A stretch of 64,000 nt of DNA from Amycolatopsis albispora (GTDB lineage: Bacteria; Actinomycetota; Actinomycetes; Mycobacteriales; Pseudonocardiaceae), in the NCBI RefSeq assembly GCF_003312875.1, contig NZ_CP015163.1:4898001-4962000 (forward strand). Direction: 5' to 3'. The translations under genes and the position numbers were made by a program. How positions within the stretch are numbered: the stretch's first letter is position 1; every line of letters begins with the position of its first letter. Positions 38,678-47,034 of the stretch are shown here, in pieces. The notes under the pieces were generated by a model. It was not told the origin of the DNA and did not search any database. It saw nothing but the letters and a program-made list of their open reading frames with translations.

Positions 38678-40167
38678 GCGGTCACCCTATCCGCGCGGCG
38701 CAGCAGCGCCCAGGCGACGGCCCCCGCGGCGACCGCGGCCACCGCCCCGCAGACGAGGCTCAGCGAGATGCCCGCGACAAACGCGTCCCGCACGTGGTGC
38801 ACCACTTCGGGGCAGCCGCCCGCCGCCTGCAGCGCGAGCCCGACCGACCGCTCCGCCCCGTCCGGCAGGAACGACGGCAACTCCGCGGCGAACCGCGCGG
38901 CCACCAGGCTGCCGAGGATCGCCACGCCCAGCGAGGTGCCGAACTCCTGCAGCGTCGAGGTCAGCCCGGACGCGATCCCGGCGCGCTCACGGGGAATCGC
39001 GCCCATCAGCGCGTTCGCCGAGGTGGGCATGGCGATGCCGACCCCGGCCCCGACCAGCACCAGGCCGAGCAGCGTCGGCCCGTACCCGCTGTCGGTGCTG
39101 ACGAAGCTGAGCGCCAGCAGCCCGCCGCCGAGCACGGTCAGCCCGGCCGCGATGGTCGCCGGAATGCCGAGCCACGCGGCCAGCTTCGGGCTGGCCGGGG
39201 TCACCAGCAGCACGCTCAGCGCCAGCGGCATCACCCGGAACCCGGCTTCCAGCGGCGAATACCCCAGCACGAACTGCAGGTACTGGGTGAACAGGAACAG
39301 CGAGCCGCCCATGGCGAAGGCGACCAGCGCGTTGCTGGCGACCGCGCCGGTGAACCGCGGGTTCCGGAACAGCGTGAGGTCGAGCATCGGTTCCGGGGTG
39401 CGGCGTTCCCAGGCGACGAACCCGGCGGCGGCGACCAGCCCGACGGCCAGCGGCACCAGCACGCGCGCCGAGCCCCAGCCGTGTTCGGGCACCGAGATGA
39501 TGCCGTAGACCACGCCGACGCTCATCACCACGGACAGCAGCACGCCAGGCAGGTCGGTGCGCCGGCTCGACGGCGTCTTCGACTCCGGCACCAGCAGCGC
39601 GATGGCGACGATGGCGATCGCGCCGACCGGCAGGTTCAGCACAAAAACCGAGCCCCACCAGTAGTGGGTCAGCAGCGTGCCGCCGATCACCGGGCCGAGC
39701 GCGAAGCCCAGCGAGGCCACCGCCGACCAGGCGGCGATCGCCTTCGGCCGCTCGCGCTCGTCGAAGATCTGCATCAGCACGGCGAGCGTGCTCGGCATCA
39801 GCAGCGCGGCCCCGATGCCCATGCCACCGCGTGCCAGGATCAGCTGCAGCGGGGTCTCGGCGGCGGCCGCGATCGCCGAACCGCCGGTGAACAACGTCAG
39901 CCCGATCAGCAGGGCGCGCTTGCGGCCGAACCGGTCGGCGAACGAGCCGGTGGTCAGCAGCAGCCCGGCGAGCACCAGCGAGTAGGCGTTGATCATCCAC
40001 TGGATCTCGGCGGTGGTGGCGCCGAGCGAGTCGGTGATGGCCGGGATGGCCACGTTGAGCACGGTGTTGTCCAGCAACACCACCAGCAGGGCCAGGCACA
40101 GCACGGCGAGGATCACCCAGCGGCGCGGGTGCGAGGTGCTCTGCCCGGGCGGAGAAGGCTGCGTCAC
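38674..40167 (-). CDS. MFS multidrug exporter, DHA2 (EmrB/QacA) type
   Basis: The 497-aa membrane protein has about 14 hydrophobic segments. Motifs are LLVVLLDNTVLNVAIPAITD in helix 1, IQWMINAYSLVLAGLLLTTG, SFADRFGRKRALLIG (motif A), and LGFALGPVIGGTLLTHYWWG (motif C of exporters). It is a proton-coupled drug efflux pump of the DHA2 group. GTG 40167 with a G-rich upstream stretch is preferred; the frame is open further upstream. Co-translated with the TetR gene that probably represses it. Confidence 0.9.
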   Translation of the reverse strand: MTQPSPPGQSTSHPRRWVILAVLCLALLVVLLDNTVLNVAIPAITDSLGATTAEIQWMINAYSLVLAGLLLTTGSFADRFGRKRALLIGLTLFTGGSAIAAAAETPLQLILARGGMGIGAALLMPSTLAVLMQIFDERERPKAIAAWSAVASLGFALGPVIGGTLLTHYWWGSVFVLNLPVGAIAIVAIALLVPESKTPSSRRTDLPGVLLSVVMSVGVVYGIISVPEHGWGSARVLVPLAVGLVAAAGFVAWERRTPEPMLDLTLFRNPRFTGAVASNALVAFAMGGSLFLFTQYLQFVLGYSPLEAGFRVMPLALSVLLVTPASPKLAAWLGIPATIAAGLTVLGGGLLALSFVSTDSGYGPTLLGLVLVGAGVGIAMPTSANALMGAIPRERAGIASGLTSTLQEFGTSLGVAILGSLVAARFAAELPSFLPDGAERSVGLALQAAGGCPEVVHHVRDAFVAGISLSLVCGAVAAVAAGAVAWALLRRADRVTA

Positions 40168-40557
40168 GACCGAATCCCCCTTACGGTGTACGAGTCCCTT
40201 ACAGCGTACGAGGGCGGGCGCGCGAAAGCCACGGGTTTCACGGGGAGCGAAGTGCGGACATGAAGCGGCGGCCCGCTCAACCAGCCTGGGGGTCACTGGG
40301 AGCGGGCCGCCAAGGCACAGTCTAGGCACTCTCGCCGCGCTTCGCCGCCCGGGGTGCGCATGAGTTCTTCATTAGTTGTCCACCCGAAGCGCCGAGGTCT
40401 GGTGAAAGATCCAGTTGCCCCGCCGCGACCTGCGGTTTCCCCGGCTCGTCTACTCCGGACGGTCCAGTGCGACGGTGACGAACGTGACCGAGATCGCCCC
40501 GCGGCGGGGCCCGTACGGCAGGATGCCCCCCACAGCAAGCCGACGATCGGGGGCGAT
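40168..40557. other. 390-nt intergenic region between divergent genes
   Basis: Contains the tandem operator at 40182-40208 next to the MFS start. The rest should include the promoters of both the MFS operon and the ABC pair. A plus-strand frame runs through it into the ABC gene but has no convincing start or protein-like sequence. I see no RNA gene. Confidence 0.5.
40182..40208. promoter_or_regulatory. Tandem TAC-N3-GTA operator of the MFS-TetR operon
   Basis: TACGGTGTA (40182-40190) and TACAGCGTA (40200-40208) are two TAC-N3-GTA half-palindromes spaced 18 bp apart, embedded in a direct repeat reading (minus strand) CGTACGCTGTAAGGG and CGTACACCGTAAGGG. The site ends 15 nt before the MFS start, a repressor position. 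An 18-bp period would place two dimers on nearby faces of the helix. Confidence 0.7.
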
Positions 40558-41547
40558 ATGCACGACGGCAGTGGCCGGATCGTGGTGCAGAACCTCACCA
40601 AGCAGTTCGGACCGGTGACCGCGGTGCAGAACCTGAGCTTCGTCGTGGAGCCCGGTTCGGTGACCGGCTTCCTCGGCCCGAACGGGGCGGGCAAGACCAC
40701 CACGCTGCGCATGCTGCTCGGGCTGGTCAAGCCGACGCAGGGCAGCGCGACCATCAACGGGCGCACCCACGACCAGCTGGGCAACCCGGCCAGGGTGGTC
40801 GGCTCGGTGCTGGAGAACGAGGGTTTCCACCCCAAGCGCACCGCGCGCAACCACCTGCTGGTCTACGCCGCCGCGATCGGCGTGCCGGACCAGCGCGCGG
40901 ACGAGGTGCTCGGCCTGGTCGGGCTGGGCTCGGCGGCGCACCGGAAGGCTGGCGACTTCTCACTCGGCATGCGGCAACGGCTGGCGCTGGCCACCGCGCT
41001 GCTCGGCGATCCGCAGGTGCTGGTGCTCGACGAGCCGGCGAACGGGCTGGACCCCGAGGGCATCGCCTGGCTGCGCACGTTCCTGCGGTCCTTCGCCAAG
41101 GGCGGGCGCACGGTGCTGGTGTCCAGCCACCTGCTCGCCGAGGTGGAGCAAACCATCGACCAGGTGGTCATCATCAGCCGCGGGCAGACGATGTACCACG
41201 GCCGGGTGGACCAGTTGCGTGGCTCGCAGCAGTCACGGGTGGTCGTGCTGCCGTCGGACGGCAACAAGCTGGGCACGGCGTTGCGGGAGGCGGGGGTGGC
41301 CGACGTGCAGCCGATGCCGGACGGCTGGCTGACCGTGGCGGGCGCGACCGCGCGGCAGGTCGGTGACCTGGCGCTGGCGCAGGGCGTGGCGATCTACGGG
41401 CTGCGCGAGGAGACCGCGGACCTGGAGAAGCTGTTCTTCCAGCTGACCGCGGGCCAGTTCACCGCGCAGCAACCAGGCTGGGGTCCGCCACCGCAGCAGC
41501 AACCGCAACTCCAGCCGCAGCAGCAGTACTGGGGAGGGCAGCGCTGA
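40558..41547 (+). CDS. ABC transporter ATP-binding protein (ABC-2 type system)
   Basis: The 329-aa NBD has Walker A (GPNGAGKTTT), signature (FSLGMRQRLALATALLG), Walker B (VLVLDEPANGLDP) and the H-loop (VLVSSHLLAE). The last 25 residues are Gln/Pro-rich, an unusual tail. This type powers small export systems with an ABC-2 permease, here the next gene, whose ATG overlaps this stop (TGATG). ATG 40558 starts the conserved part; the open frame upstream lacks similarity. Substrate (lipid, peptide or drug) cannot be told. Confidence 0.9.
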   Translation: MHDGSGRIVVQNLTKQFGPVTAVQNLSFVVEPGSVTGFLGPNGAGKTTTLRMLLGLVKPTQGSATINGRTHDQLGNPARVVGSVLENEGFHPKRTARNHLLVYAAAIGVPDQRADEVLGLVGLGSAAHRKAGDFSLGMRQRLALATALLGDPQVLVLDEPANGLDPEGIAWLRTFLRSFAKGGRTVLVSSHLLAEVEQTIDQVVIISRGQTMYHGRVDQLRGSQQSRVVVLPSDGNKLGTALREAGVADVQPMPDGWLTVAGATARQVGDLALAQGVAIYGLREETADLEKLFFQLTAGQFTAQQPGWGPPPQQQPQLQPQQQYWGGQR

Positions 41548-42431
41548 TGGGCAGGCTGATCAAGGCGGAGTTCCGCAAGACACTGACCACGAAGAGCTGG
41601 TGGGGCCTGCTGATCCCGGCGGTGCTGTTCGCCTTCGTTTTCTCGCTGGGCTGGGGTTTCACCACCAACGACTTCACCGACTTCCTCGGCAGTTCCGACA
41701 CCCGCGAGCTGACCAGCATGCTCGGCATCAACGTCGGCGAGTGGCCGGTCGGCCTGCTGGCGATGGCGCACGGCATCAACGTGGGCACGCTGTTCCCGGT
41801 GATCTTCGGGGTGTTCGCACTGGCGGGCGAGTACTCGAAGAAGACGATCTCGACGACGTTCCTGACCGCGCCGAACCGCGGGCTGGCGCTGAGCGCGAAG
41901 ATGATCACCTACGTGGCGTGGGGTGTGCTGTACGGCGTCGTGCTGGTCGGCGCGGCTTCGCTGGGCACGGTGCTGACCGTGGACAGCCAGCTGATGCCGA
42001 GCGCGCCGCAGTTCCTCGGCGTGCTCGGCGCGGGCATCCTGGCGACCGTGCTGGCGACGCTGTTCGGCATTGGTGTGGGCGCGATGTGGAACAGCGTGGT
42101 GGGCAGCGTCATCACCCTGGTCATCTATCTGCTGATCGTGGAGAACCTGCTGGTCATCGTGGCCTTCGGCTGGCTGGACGTGACCTGGCTGGGCGGCGTG
42201 CTGCCGAACGGCACGGTCAACGGCATCGTCGGCGCCATCGGCGCGGAGGCCTTCGGCGCCGCCGGCGTGACCCTGCCCGGCCTCGACGACGAACTCCAGT
42301 GGGCGCTCCAGTACGCGGCGGGTGCGCCCGGGGCCTTCTCGTGGTGGGCTTCAGCCCTGATCTTCACCGGCTGGACCGCCATCTTCTTCGTCGGCGGCTG
42401 GCTGGTCAACGCCCGCCGCGACATCACCTGA
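41547..42431 (+). CDS. ABC-2 type permease
   Basis: The 294-aa protein has about six hydrophobic helices: SWWGLLIPAVLFAFVFSLGW, VGTLFPVIFGVFALAGEYSK, KMITYVAWGVLYGVVLVGAA, GAGILATVLATLFGIGVGAM, VITLVIYLLIVENLLVIVAF and WWASALIFTGWTAIFFVGGW. AGEYSKKTISTTFLTAPNR after the second helix is typical of ABC-2 permeases. It forms the membrane part of the exporter with the preceding NBD, with which it is translationally coupled. Confidence 0.87.
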   Translation: MGRLIKAEFRKTLTTKSWWGLLIPAVLFAFVFSLGWGFTTNDFTDFLGSSDTRELTSMLGINVGEWPVGLLAMAHGINVGTLFPVIFGVFALAGEYSKKTISTTFLTAPNRGLALSAKMITYVAWGVLYGVVLVGAASLGTVLTVDSQLMPSAPQFLGVLGAGILATVLATLFGIGVGAMWNSVVGSVITLVIYLLIVENLLVIVAFGWLDVTWLGGVLPNGTVNGIVGAIGAEAFGAAGVTLPGLDDELQWALQYAAGAPGAFSWWASALIFTGWTAIFFVGGWLVNARRDIT

Positions 42432-42500
42432 CGGTCGGGGGCGGCCGCTCCCGCGACGGCCGCCCCCACGCCCACCAAGGGCCTCCACGCCCCCAGGGTC

Positions 42501-42646
42501 CGCCCTCCACATCCCGAGGCGCCGCCCTCCACATCCCCAGGCGCCGCCCTCCACACGCGCACAGGGCCCGCCTCCACGTCGCCCCTCCACGCGCACAAGG
42601 CCCGCCTCCACGTCGCCCCTCCACGCGCACAAGGCCCGCCTCCACG
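42501..42646. repeat. C-rich tandem repeats
   Basis: Two arrays lie side by side: about two copies of a 22-nt unit containing GCCGCCCTCCACATCCC (42521-42555), then 2.4 copies of a 34-nt unit starting GGCCCGCCTCCACGTCGCCC (42565-42598, 42599-42632 and a partial copy to 42646). The two full 34-nt copies are identical, so the expansion is recent. Strong C/G strand asymmetry. Confidence 0.85.
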
Positions 42647-42767
42647 CCCAGGGCCCGCCCTCACGCCGCCGGGCCACCCGGGCCACCCTGCCCACGCCGC
42701 CCGGGCCACCCTCTTCACGCCGCCGGGTCACCCCCACGCGCCCCCCCCCGGGGCCGCCGCGCCCGAA

Positions 42768-42822
42768 CGCTATGAATGTGGCTTTCATTGCGCCAGACGC
42801 TATGAAAGCCACATTCTTAGCG
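42768..42822. repeat. Intergenic palindrome, ACACGAATGTGGCTTT family, divergent copy
   Basis: GAATGTGGCTTTCAT (42774-42788) pairs with ATGAAAGCCACATTC (42802-42816) around a 13-nt loop. After one mismatch the flanks CGCTA/TAGCG pair as well. The GAATGTGGCTTTC core is shared with the other copies, while outer and inner parts differ. Confidence 0.85.
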
Positions 42823-42914
42823 CTGCCCCACCCAGAGCGCCCCTCCGGAACCCAGGGACGGCCGAGCCCGGCATCTCGAATGTGGCCTTCCCAACACCAA
42901 ACCCGCCCCCAACA

Positions 42915-42967
42915 ACACGAATGTGGCTTTCGAAGCCCTTCCCGCGCCCCCAAAGCCACATTCGTGT
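42915..42967. repeat. Intergenic palindrome, ACACGAATGTGGCTTT family, loop-expanded copy
   Basis: ACACGAATGTGGCTTT (42915-42930) and its exact reverse complement (42952-42967) enclose a 21-nt spacer in which the inner stem has decayed. The outer 16 bp equal those of the copies at 4333 and 63098, so the outer arm is the conserved part. Confidence 0.88.
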
Positions 42968-43023
42968 CCACTGGCACCAGCCACCCAGCGGCGATTGTCG
43001 GTGCCCGCGCCTAGCCTGGCGTC

Positions 43024-46000
43024 GTGACCACCGCCCCACCCCTGCCCCGCACCGAGGCACCCCCGGAACTCCCCGAGCCGCCGCGGCCCGGCTGGATCCG
43101 GCGCCTCGCCGCGGCCTGCTGGCGCCACCGCGCCCTGGTTGTGCTCTCGTTGTGCGCGGCCGTGCTCGGCGTCGGGCTGCAGGCGGTCGGCCCGCTAGTG
43201 GTGCGCGCCGCGGTGGACGACGCGGTCGCCGGGCAGACGGCCCGCCTCGGCCTGCTGGCCGCGCTGCTGATCGGCCTGCAAGCACTCAGCTTCGGCACCG
43301 CCTTCCTGCGCCGGTACGTCGGCGGGCGGCTCGCCCTCGACGTCCAGCATGACCTGCGCCAGGCGGTGTTCGGCGCGGTGTCCCGGCTGGACGGCGGCAA
43401 GCAGGACTCGCTGCGCACCGGGCAGATCGCTTCGCGCGCGATCACCGACCTGCAGCTGGTGGTCAGCATCCTGATGCAGGTCCCGCTGTCCGCCGGCTCG
43501 GTGATCTTCGCCCTGCTCGCGCTCGGCGCGATGCTGTGGATGTCGCCGCTGCTCACGGTGATCGCGCTGGTGGTCGCGCCCGCGGTGGCGATCGTGGTGG
43601 CGCTGAGCAGGCGGCGGCTGTTCCCGGCGACCTGGTCCGCGCAGCAGCGCGCGGCGGACCTCGCGCAGCACGTCGAGGAGACGGTCACCGGGGTGCGCGT
43701 GGTGAAGGGCTTCGGCCAGGAGGCACGCGAGGTCGCCCGGCTCGAACGCACCGCCCGCAAGCTGTTCGGCGAGCGGCTGCGCGCGGCCCGGCTGTCCTCC
43801 TTCCCCGCCGCGACCACGGCCGCGCTGCCCGCCGCCGGGCAGGTCGCGGTACTCGGCGTCGGCGGCATGCTGGCGCTCAACGGCGAGGTCAGCCTGGGCA
43901 CCTTCCTCGCCTTCGCCACCTACGTCTCGGCGCTGATCGGGCCCGCGCGAATGCTGTCCAGCCTGATCGTGCAGGCGCAGCTGACCCGCGCCGGCGCGGA
44001 ACGCGTGTACGAGCTGATCGACGCGCAGCCCGAGGTGACCGAGAAGCCGGACGCGCGGCCGCTGCCGTCCGGTCCGCTGGACATCCGGTTCGACGACGTG
44101 AGCTTCGGCTACACCCGCGCCGAACCGGTGCTCGACGGGCTGTCCCTGCACGCCAGACCGGGCGAGACGCTGGCGCTGGTGGGCACGGCCGGTTCCGGCA
44201 AGTCGACCATCTCCCTGCTGCTGCCGCGGTTCTACGACGTGCACGCCGGGTCCGTCCACATCGGACAGGAGGACGTCCGCGACCTCCGGCTGAGCGAGTT
44301 GCGGCAGGCCATCGGCGTGGTGTTCGAGGAGGCCTTCCTGTTCTCCTCGTCGGTGCGCGACAACATCGCCTACGGCAAGCCGGACGCGAGTGACGAGGAG
44401 GTCGTCGCGGCGGCGAAGGCGGCCGAGGCGCACGAGTTCATCCAGCAACTGCCGGACGGCTACGACACGCTCGTCGGCGAGCGCGGGCTGACGCTGTCCG
44501 GCGGGCAGCGGCAGCGCCTTGGCCTGGCCCGCGCGCTGATCACCGATCCCCGCGTGCTGCTGCTGGACGACGCCACCTCCGCGGTGGACACCGTCACCGA
44601 GGCGGCGATCCACGAGACCCTGCGCTCGGTCACCGCCGGGCGCACCACGCTGCTGGTCGCGCACCGCCGGTCGACGCTGGCGCTGGCCGACCGGATCGCC
44701 GTGCTGGACGCGGGCCGCGTGGTCGACGTCGGCACCGCCGAGGAACTGGAGGAACGCTGCCAGCTGTTCCGCGAGCTGGTCGCGGGTCCCGATGAGAACG
44801 TCGAAGCGGTGCACCACTGCTCGCCGCTGCGCCGCAACGAAGACGGCATCACCCCGGAACTCTGGCCTGACGACGAGGACGAAGACGAGGTCGCGCGCTT
44901 GGCCGACGCCGCCGAGCAACGCACCACCACGCCGAGCGCGCGTGCGCTCAGCGGCCCGCGCGGCAGCGGCTCGCTCGACCTGCCGCCCACCGAGGAACTG
45001 ATCGAGGGCGTGCGGAAGCTGCCGCCAGTGCGTGACGAACCTTCCCTGCACGGCATGGACGTGACCGCGCCAGATCCGCGGTTCCGGCTGTCCGGCATGC
45101 TGCGGCCGGTGCGCTGGCTGCTGGCCGGGGTGATCGCGCTGGTGGCGGCGGACGCGGGCGCGAGCATCGCCCTGCCCGCGCTGTACCAGCAGGGCGTCGA
45201 TCGCGGGGTGGTCGCCGGTTCGGTCACCGCGATCTGGGTGGTCGCCGGGATCGGCGCACTGGTGATCGCGTTGAACTGGCTGGTGATCGCGGCGCAGACG
45301 CGGCTGACCGCGCGCAGCGGCGAGACCGTGCTGTACGCGCTGCGGGTGCGCAGTTACGCGCACCTGCAACGGCTCGGGCTCGACTACTACGAGCGCGAAC
45401 TGTCCGGGAAGATCATGACCCGGATGACCACCGACGTGGACGCGCTGTCCACGTTCCTGCAGACCGGCCTGGCCACCGCGGTGGTCAGCGCGCTGACCCT
45501 GGTCGGCATTTCGGTGGCGCTGCTGGTGATCGACGTTTCGCTGGCGCTGTACGCGCTCGCCGTGCTGCCGGTGCTGCTGGTGGCCACGGTGATCTTCCGC
45601 AGGCTGGCGTCGGCGGCGTACACCGAGGCGCGGGAACGGGTCAGCGTGGTCAACGCGGACATGCAGGAAAACGTGTCCGGCGTCCGGGTCGCGCAGGCGT
45701 ACACACGCGAGGAGCGCTCGGCGGAGTCGTTCGCCTCCAAGAGCGATGCCTACCGCCGGTCGCGGCTGCGCGCGCAGCGCTACATCGCGACGTACTTTCC
45801 TTTGGTGACCATGCTTTCCGGGGTGGCGGAGGCGGTGGTGCTGGTCGCCGGCGCGAACCGCGTGGCCGAGGGCACGCTGTCGGCCGGGGTGCTGCTGGCC
45901 TTCCTGCTCTACCTCGGGCAGTTCTTCTCGCCGATCCAGCAGCTGTCGTCGGTGTTCGACGGCTACCAGCAGGCGAAGGTGGGCCTCAAGCGCATCGGCG

Positions 46001-46791
46001 ACCTGCTGCGCACGCCGAGTTCGGTGCCCGCGGCGGAAAACCCGCGTCCCGTGCCCGAGCGGCTACGTGGCGAGGTGACCTTCGACTCCGTCGATTTCGC
46101 TTACGCGGGAACGGATTCGAAGGCGCTGTCAGCGGTGTCGCTCGATGTGCGCCCCGGCGAAACCATCGCACTGGTCGGCGCCACCGGTGCCGGGAAGTCG
46201 ACCGCGGTGAAACTGGTCGCCCGCTTCTACGACGCGACGGGCGGCGTGGTGCGCATCGACGGCGTGGACGTCCGGGAGTACGACCTGACCGCACTGCGGG
46301 GGAGGATGGGCGTAGTGCCGCAGGAGGCGCACCTGTTCTCGGGCACGGTCGCGGACAACGTGCGGTACGGCCGCCCGTCGGCCACGGATGCCGAAGTGGA
46401 AGCCGCCGTGCGCGCGGTGGGCGCGCTGGAGGGCGTCGCCGCCCTGCCGCAAGGCTTCCGGCAACCGGTCGGCGAACGAGGCCGCTCACTGTCGGCGGGC
46501 CAGCGGCAACTGGTCGCACTGGCGCGCGCGGAACTCGTGGACCCGGACATCCTCCTCCTGGACGAGGCCACGGCCGCGCTGGACCCGTCCACCGAAGCCG
46601 CCGTCCTGGCCGCCACCGACCACATCACCCGCCGACGCACCACCTTCGTCGTCGCGCACCGCCTCGCCACCGCCGCCCGAGCCGACCGCATCGCCGTCCT
46701 GGACCACGGCCGCATCGTCGAAGAAGGCCCGCATGCCCAACTCCTCACCACCTCCGGCCCCTACTCCCACCTGTGGCGCCTAAGCACCTAA
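43024..46791 (+). CDS. Fused two-unit ABC multidrug-type exporter
   Basis: The 1255-aa protein is a full TMD-NBD-TMD-NBD exporter in one chain. NBD1: Walker A GTAGSGKST (about 388), signature LSGGQRQRLGLAR, Walker B VLLLDDATSAVD where Asp replaces the catalytic Glu. NBD2: Walker A GATGAGKST (about 1053), signature LSAGQRQLVALAR, canonical ILLLDEATAALD. One degenerate and one competent ATP site is the pattern of asymmetric exporters. Length and layout match mycobacterial Rv0194, a multidrug exporter. An acidic linker joins the halves. GTG 43024 is the start. Substrates are unknown. Confidence 0.92.
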   Translation: MTTAPPLPRTEAPPELPEPPRPGWIRRLAAACWRHRALVVLSLCAAVLGVGLQAVGPLVVRAAVDDAVAGQTARLGLLAALLIGLQALSFGTAFLRRYVGGRLALDVQHDLRQAVFGAVSRLDGGKQDSLRTGQIASRAITDLQLVVSILMQVPLSAGSVIFALLALGAMLWMSPLLTVIALVVAPAVAIVVALSRRRLFPATWSAQQRAADLAQHVEETVTGVRVVKGFGQEAREVARLERTARKLFGERLRAARLSSFPAATTAALPAAGQVAVLGVGGMLALNGEVSLGTFLAFATYVSALIGPARMLSSLIVQAQLTRAGAERVYELIDAQPEVTEKPDARPLPSGPLDIRFDDVSFGYTRAEPVLDGLSLHARPGETLALVGTAGSGKSTISLLLPRFYDVHAGSVHIGQEDVRDLRLSELRQAIGVVFEEAFLFSSSVRDNIAYGKPDASDEEVVAAAKAAEAHEFIQQLPDGYDTLVGERGLTLSGGQRQRLGLARALITDPRVLLLDDATSAVDTVTEAAIHETLRSVTAGRTTLLVAHRRSTLALADRIAVLDAGRVVDVGTAEELEERCQLFRELVAGPDENVEAVHHCSPLRRNEDGITPELWPDDEDEDEVARLADAAEQRTTTPSARALSGPRGSGSLDLPPTEELIEGVRKLPPVRDEPSLHGMDVTAPDPRFRLSGMLRPVRWLLAGVIALVAADAGASIALPALYQQGVDRGVVAGSVTAIWVVAGIGALVIALNWLVIAAQTRLTARSGETVLYALRVRSYAHLQRLGLDYYERELSGKIMTRMTTDVDALSTFLQTGLATAVVSALTLVGISVALLVIDVSLALYALAVLPVLLVATVIFRRLASAAYTEARERVSVVNADMQENVSGVRVAQAYTREERSAESFASKSDAYRRSRLRAQRYIATYFPLVTMLSGVAEAVVLVAGANRVAEGTLSAGVLLAFLLYLGQFFSPIQQLSSVFDGYQQAKVGLKRIGDLLRTPSSVPAAENPRPVPERLRGEVTFDSVDFAYAGTDSKALSAVSLDVRPGETIALVGATGAGKSTAVKLVARFYDATGGVVRIDGVDVREYDLTALRGRMGVVPQEAHLFSGTVADNVRYGRPSATDAEVEAAVRAVGALEGVAALPQGFRQPVGERGRSLSAGQRQLVALARAELVDPDILLLDEATAALDPSTEAAVLAATDHITRRRTTFVVAHRLATAARADRIAVLDHGRIVEEGPHAQLLTTSGPYSHLWRLST

Positions 46792-46823
46792 CCCACCCCG
46801 CCGCCCCGTTACCTTTTTCGTAG

Positions 46824-46995
46824 CTCCTGATCAAGGAGTCGTGGTCGCCAGGTCCGGCATGACTGACGCCCCCAGTCGAGCGCATGATCCGGGGGGTGGT
46901 GTCACCGGACCTGGTGGCATCGAGGGACCGCTGATAGGGACACGGCCGCCCGCCGGGCAGGTCTCGTCGTAACGTGGGTGCCGGCCGTCGATGCC
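46824..46995 (+). ncRNA. Candidate bridge RNA of the IS110 element
   Basis: Three stem-loops occur in a row upstream of the transposase. (1) CTCCT/AGGAG (46824-46828/46834-46838). (2) A 10-bp stem CCAGGTCCGG/CCGGACCTGG (46848-46857/46905-46914) enclosing a 47-nt loop. (3) GGCATCGA/TCGATGCC (46916-46923/46988-46995) enclosing a loop with an inner GCCC-GCC-GGGC hairpin. Loop 3 has ATAGGGACAC on its 5' side, identical to the element's right end, and GTAACG on its 3' side, complementary to CGTTAC at the presumed left end. This is the order 5' hairpin, target loop, donor loop known for IS621 bridge RNA. Transcription is not shown. Confidence 0.6.
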
Positions 46996-47034
46996 CGACC
47001 GGCGACCACCCGCGACGAACGAACGGCAGGACGG

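Larger units (their letters stand above)
42432..43023. other. 592-nt non-coding region with tandem repeats and palindromes
   Basis: No gene is supported. It holds C-rich tandem repeats (42501-42646), a further C/CCGGGCCACC-rich stretch to about 42760, palindrome copies at 42768-42822 and 42915-42967, and a lone half-site GAATGTGGCCTTC near 42878. It separates two co-directional transport loci. Confidence 0.8.

Noticed and set aside
42501..42646. CRISPR array
   Set aside because: Repeats are adjacent with no unique spacers of constant length, are not palindromic CRISPR-type repeats, and no cas gene is present.
43195..45369. A 724-codon minus-strand open frame in the ABC exporter
   Set aside because: Shadow frame of a gene with clear Walker and signature motifs.
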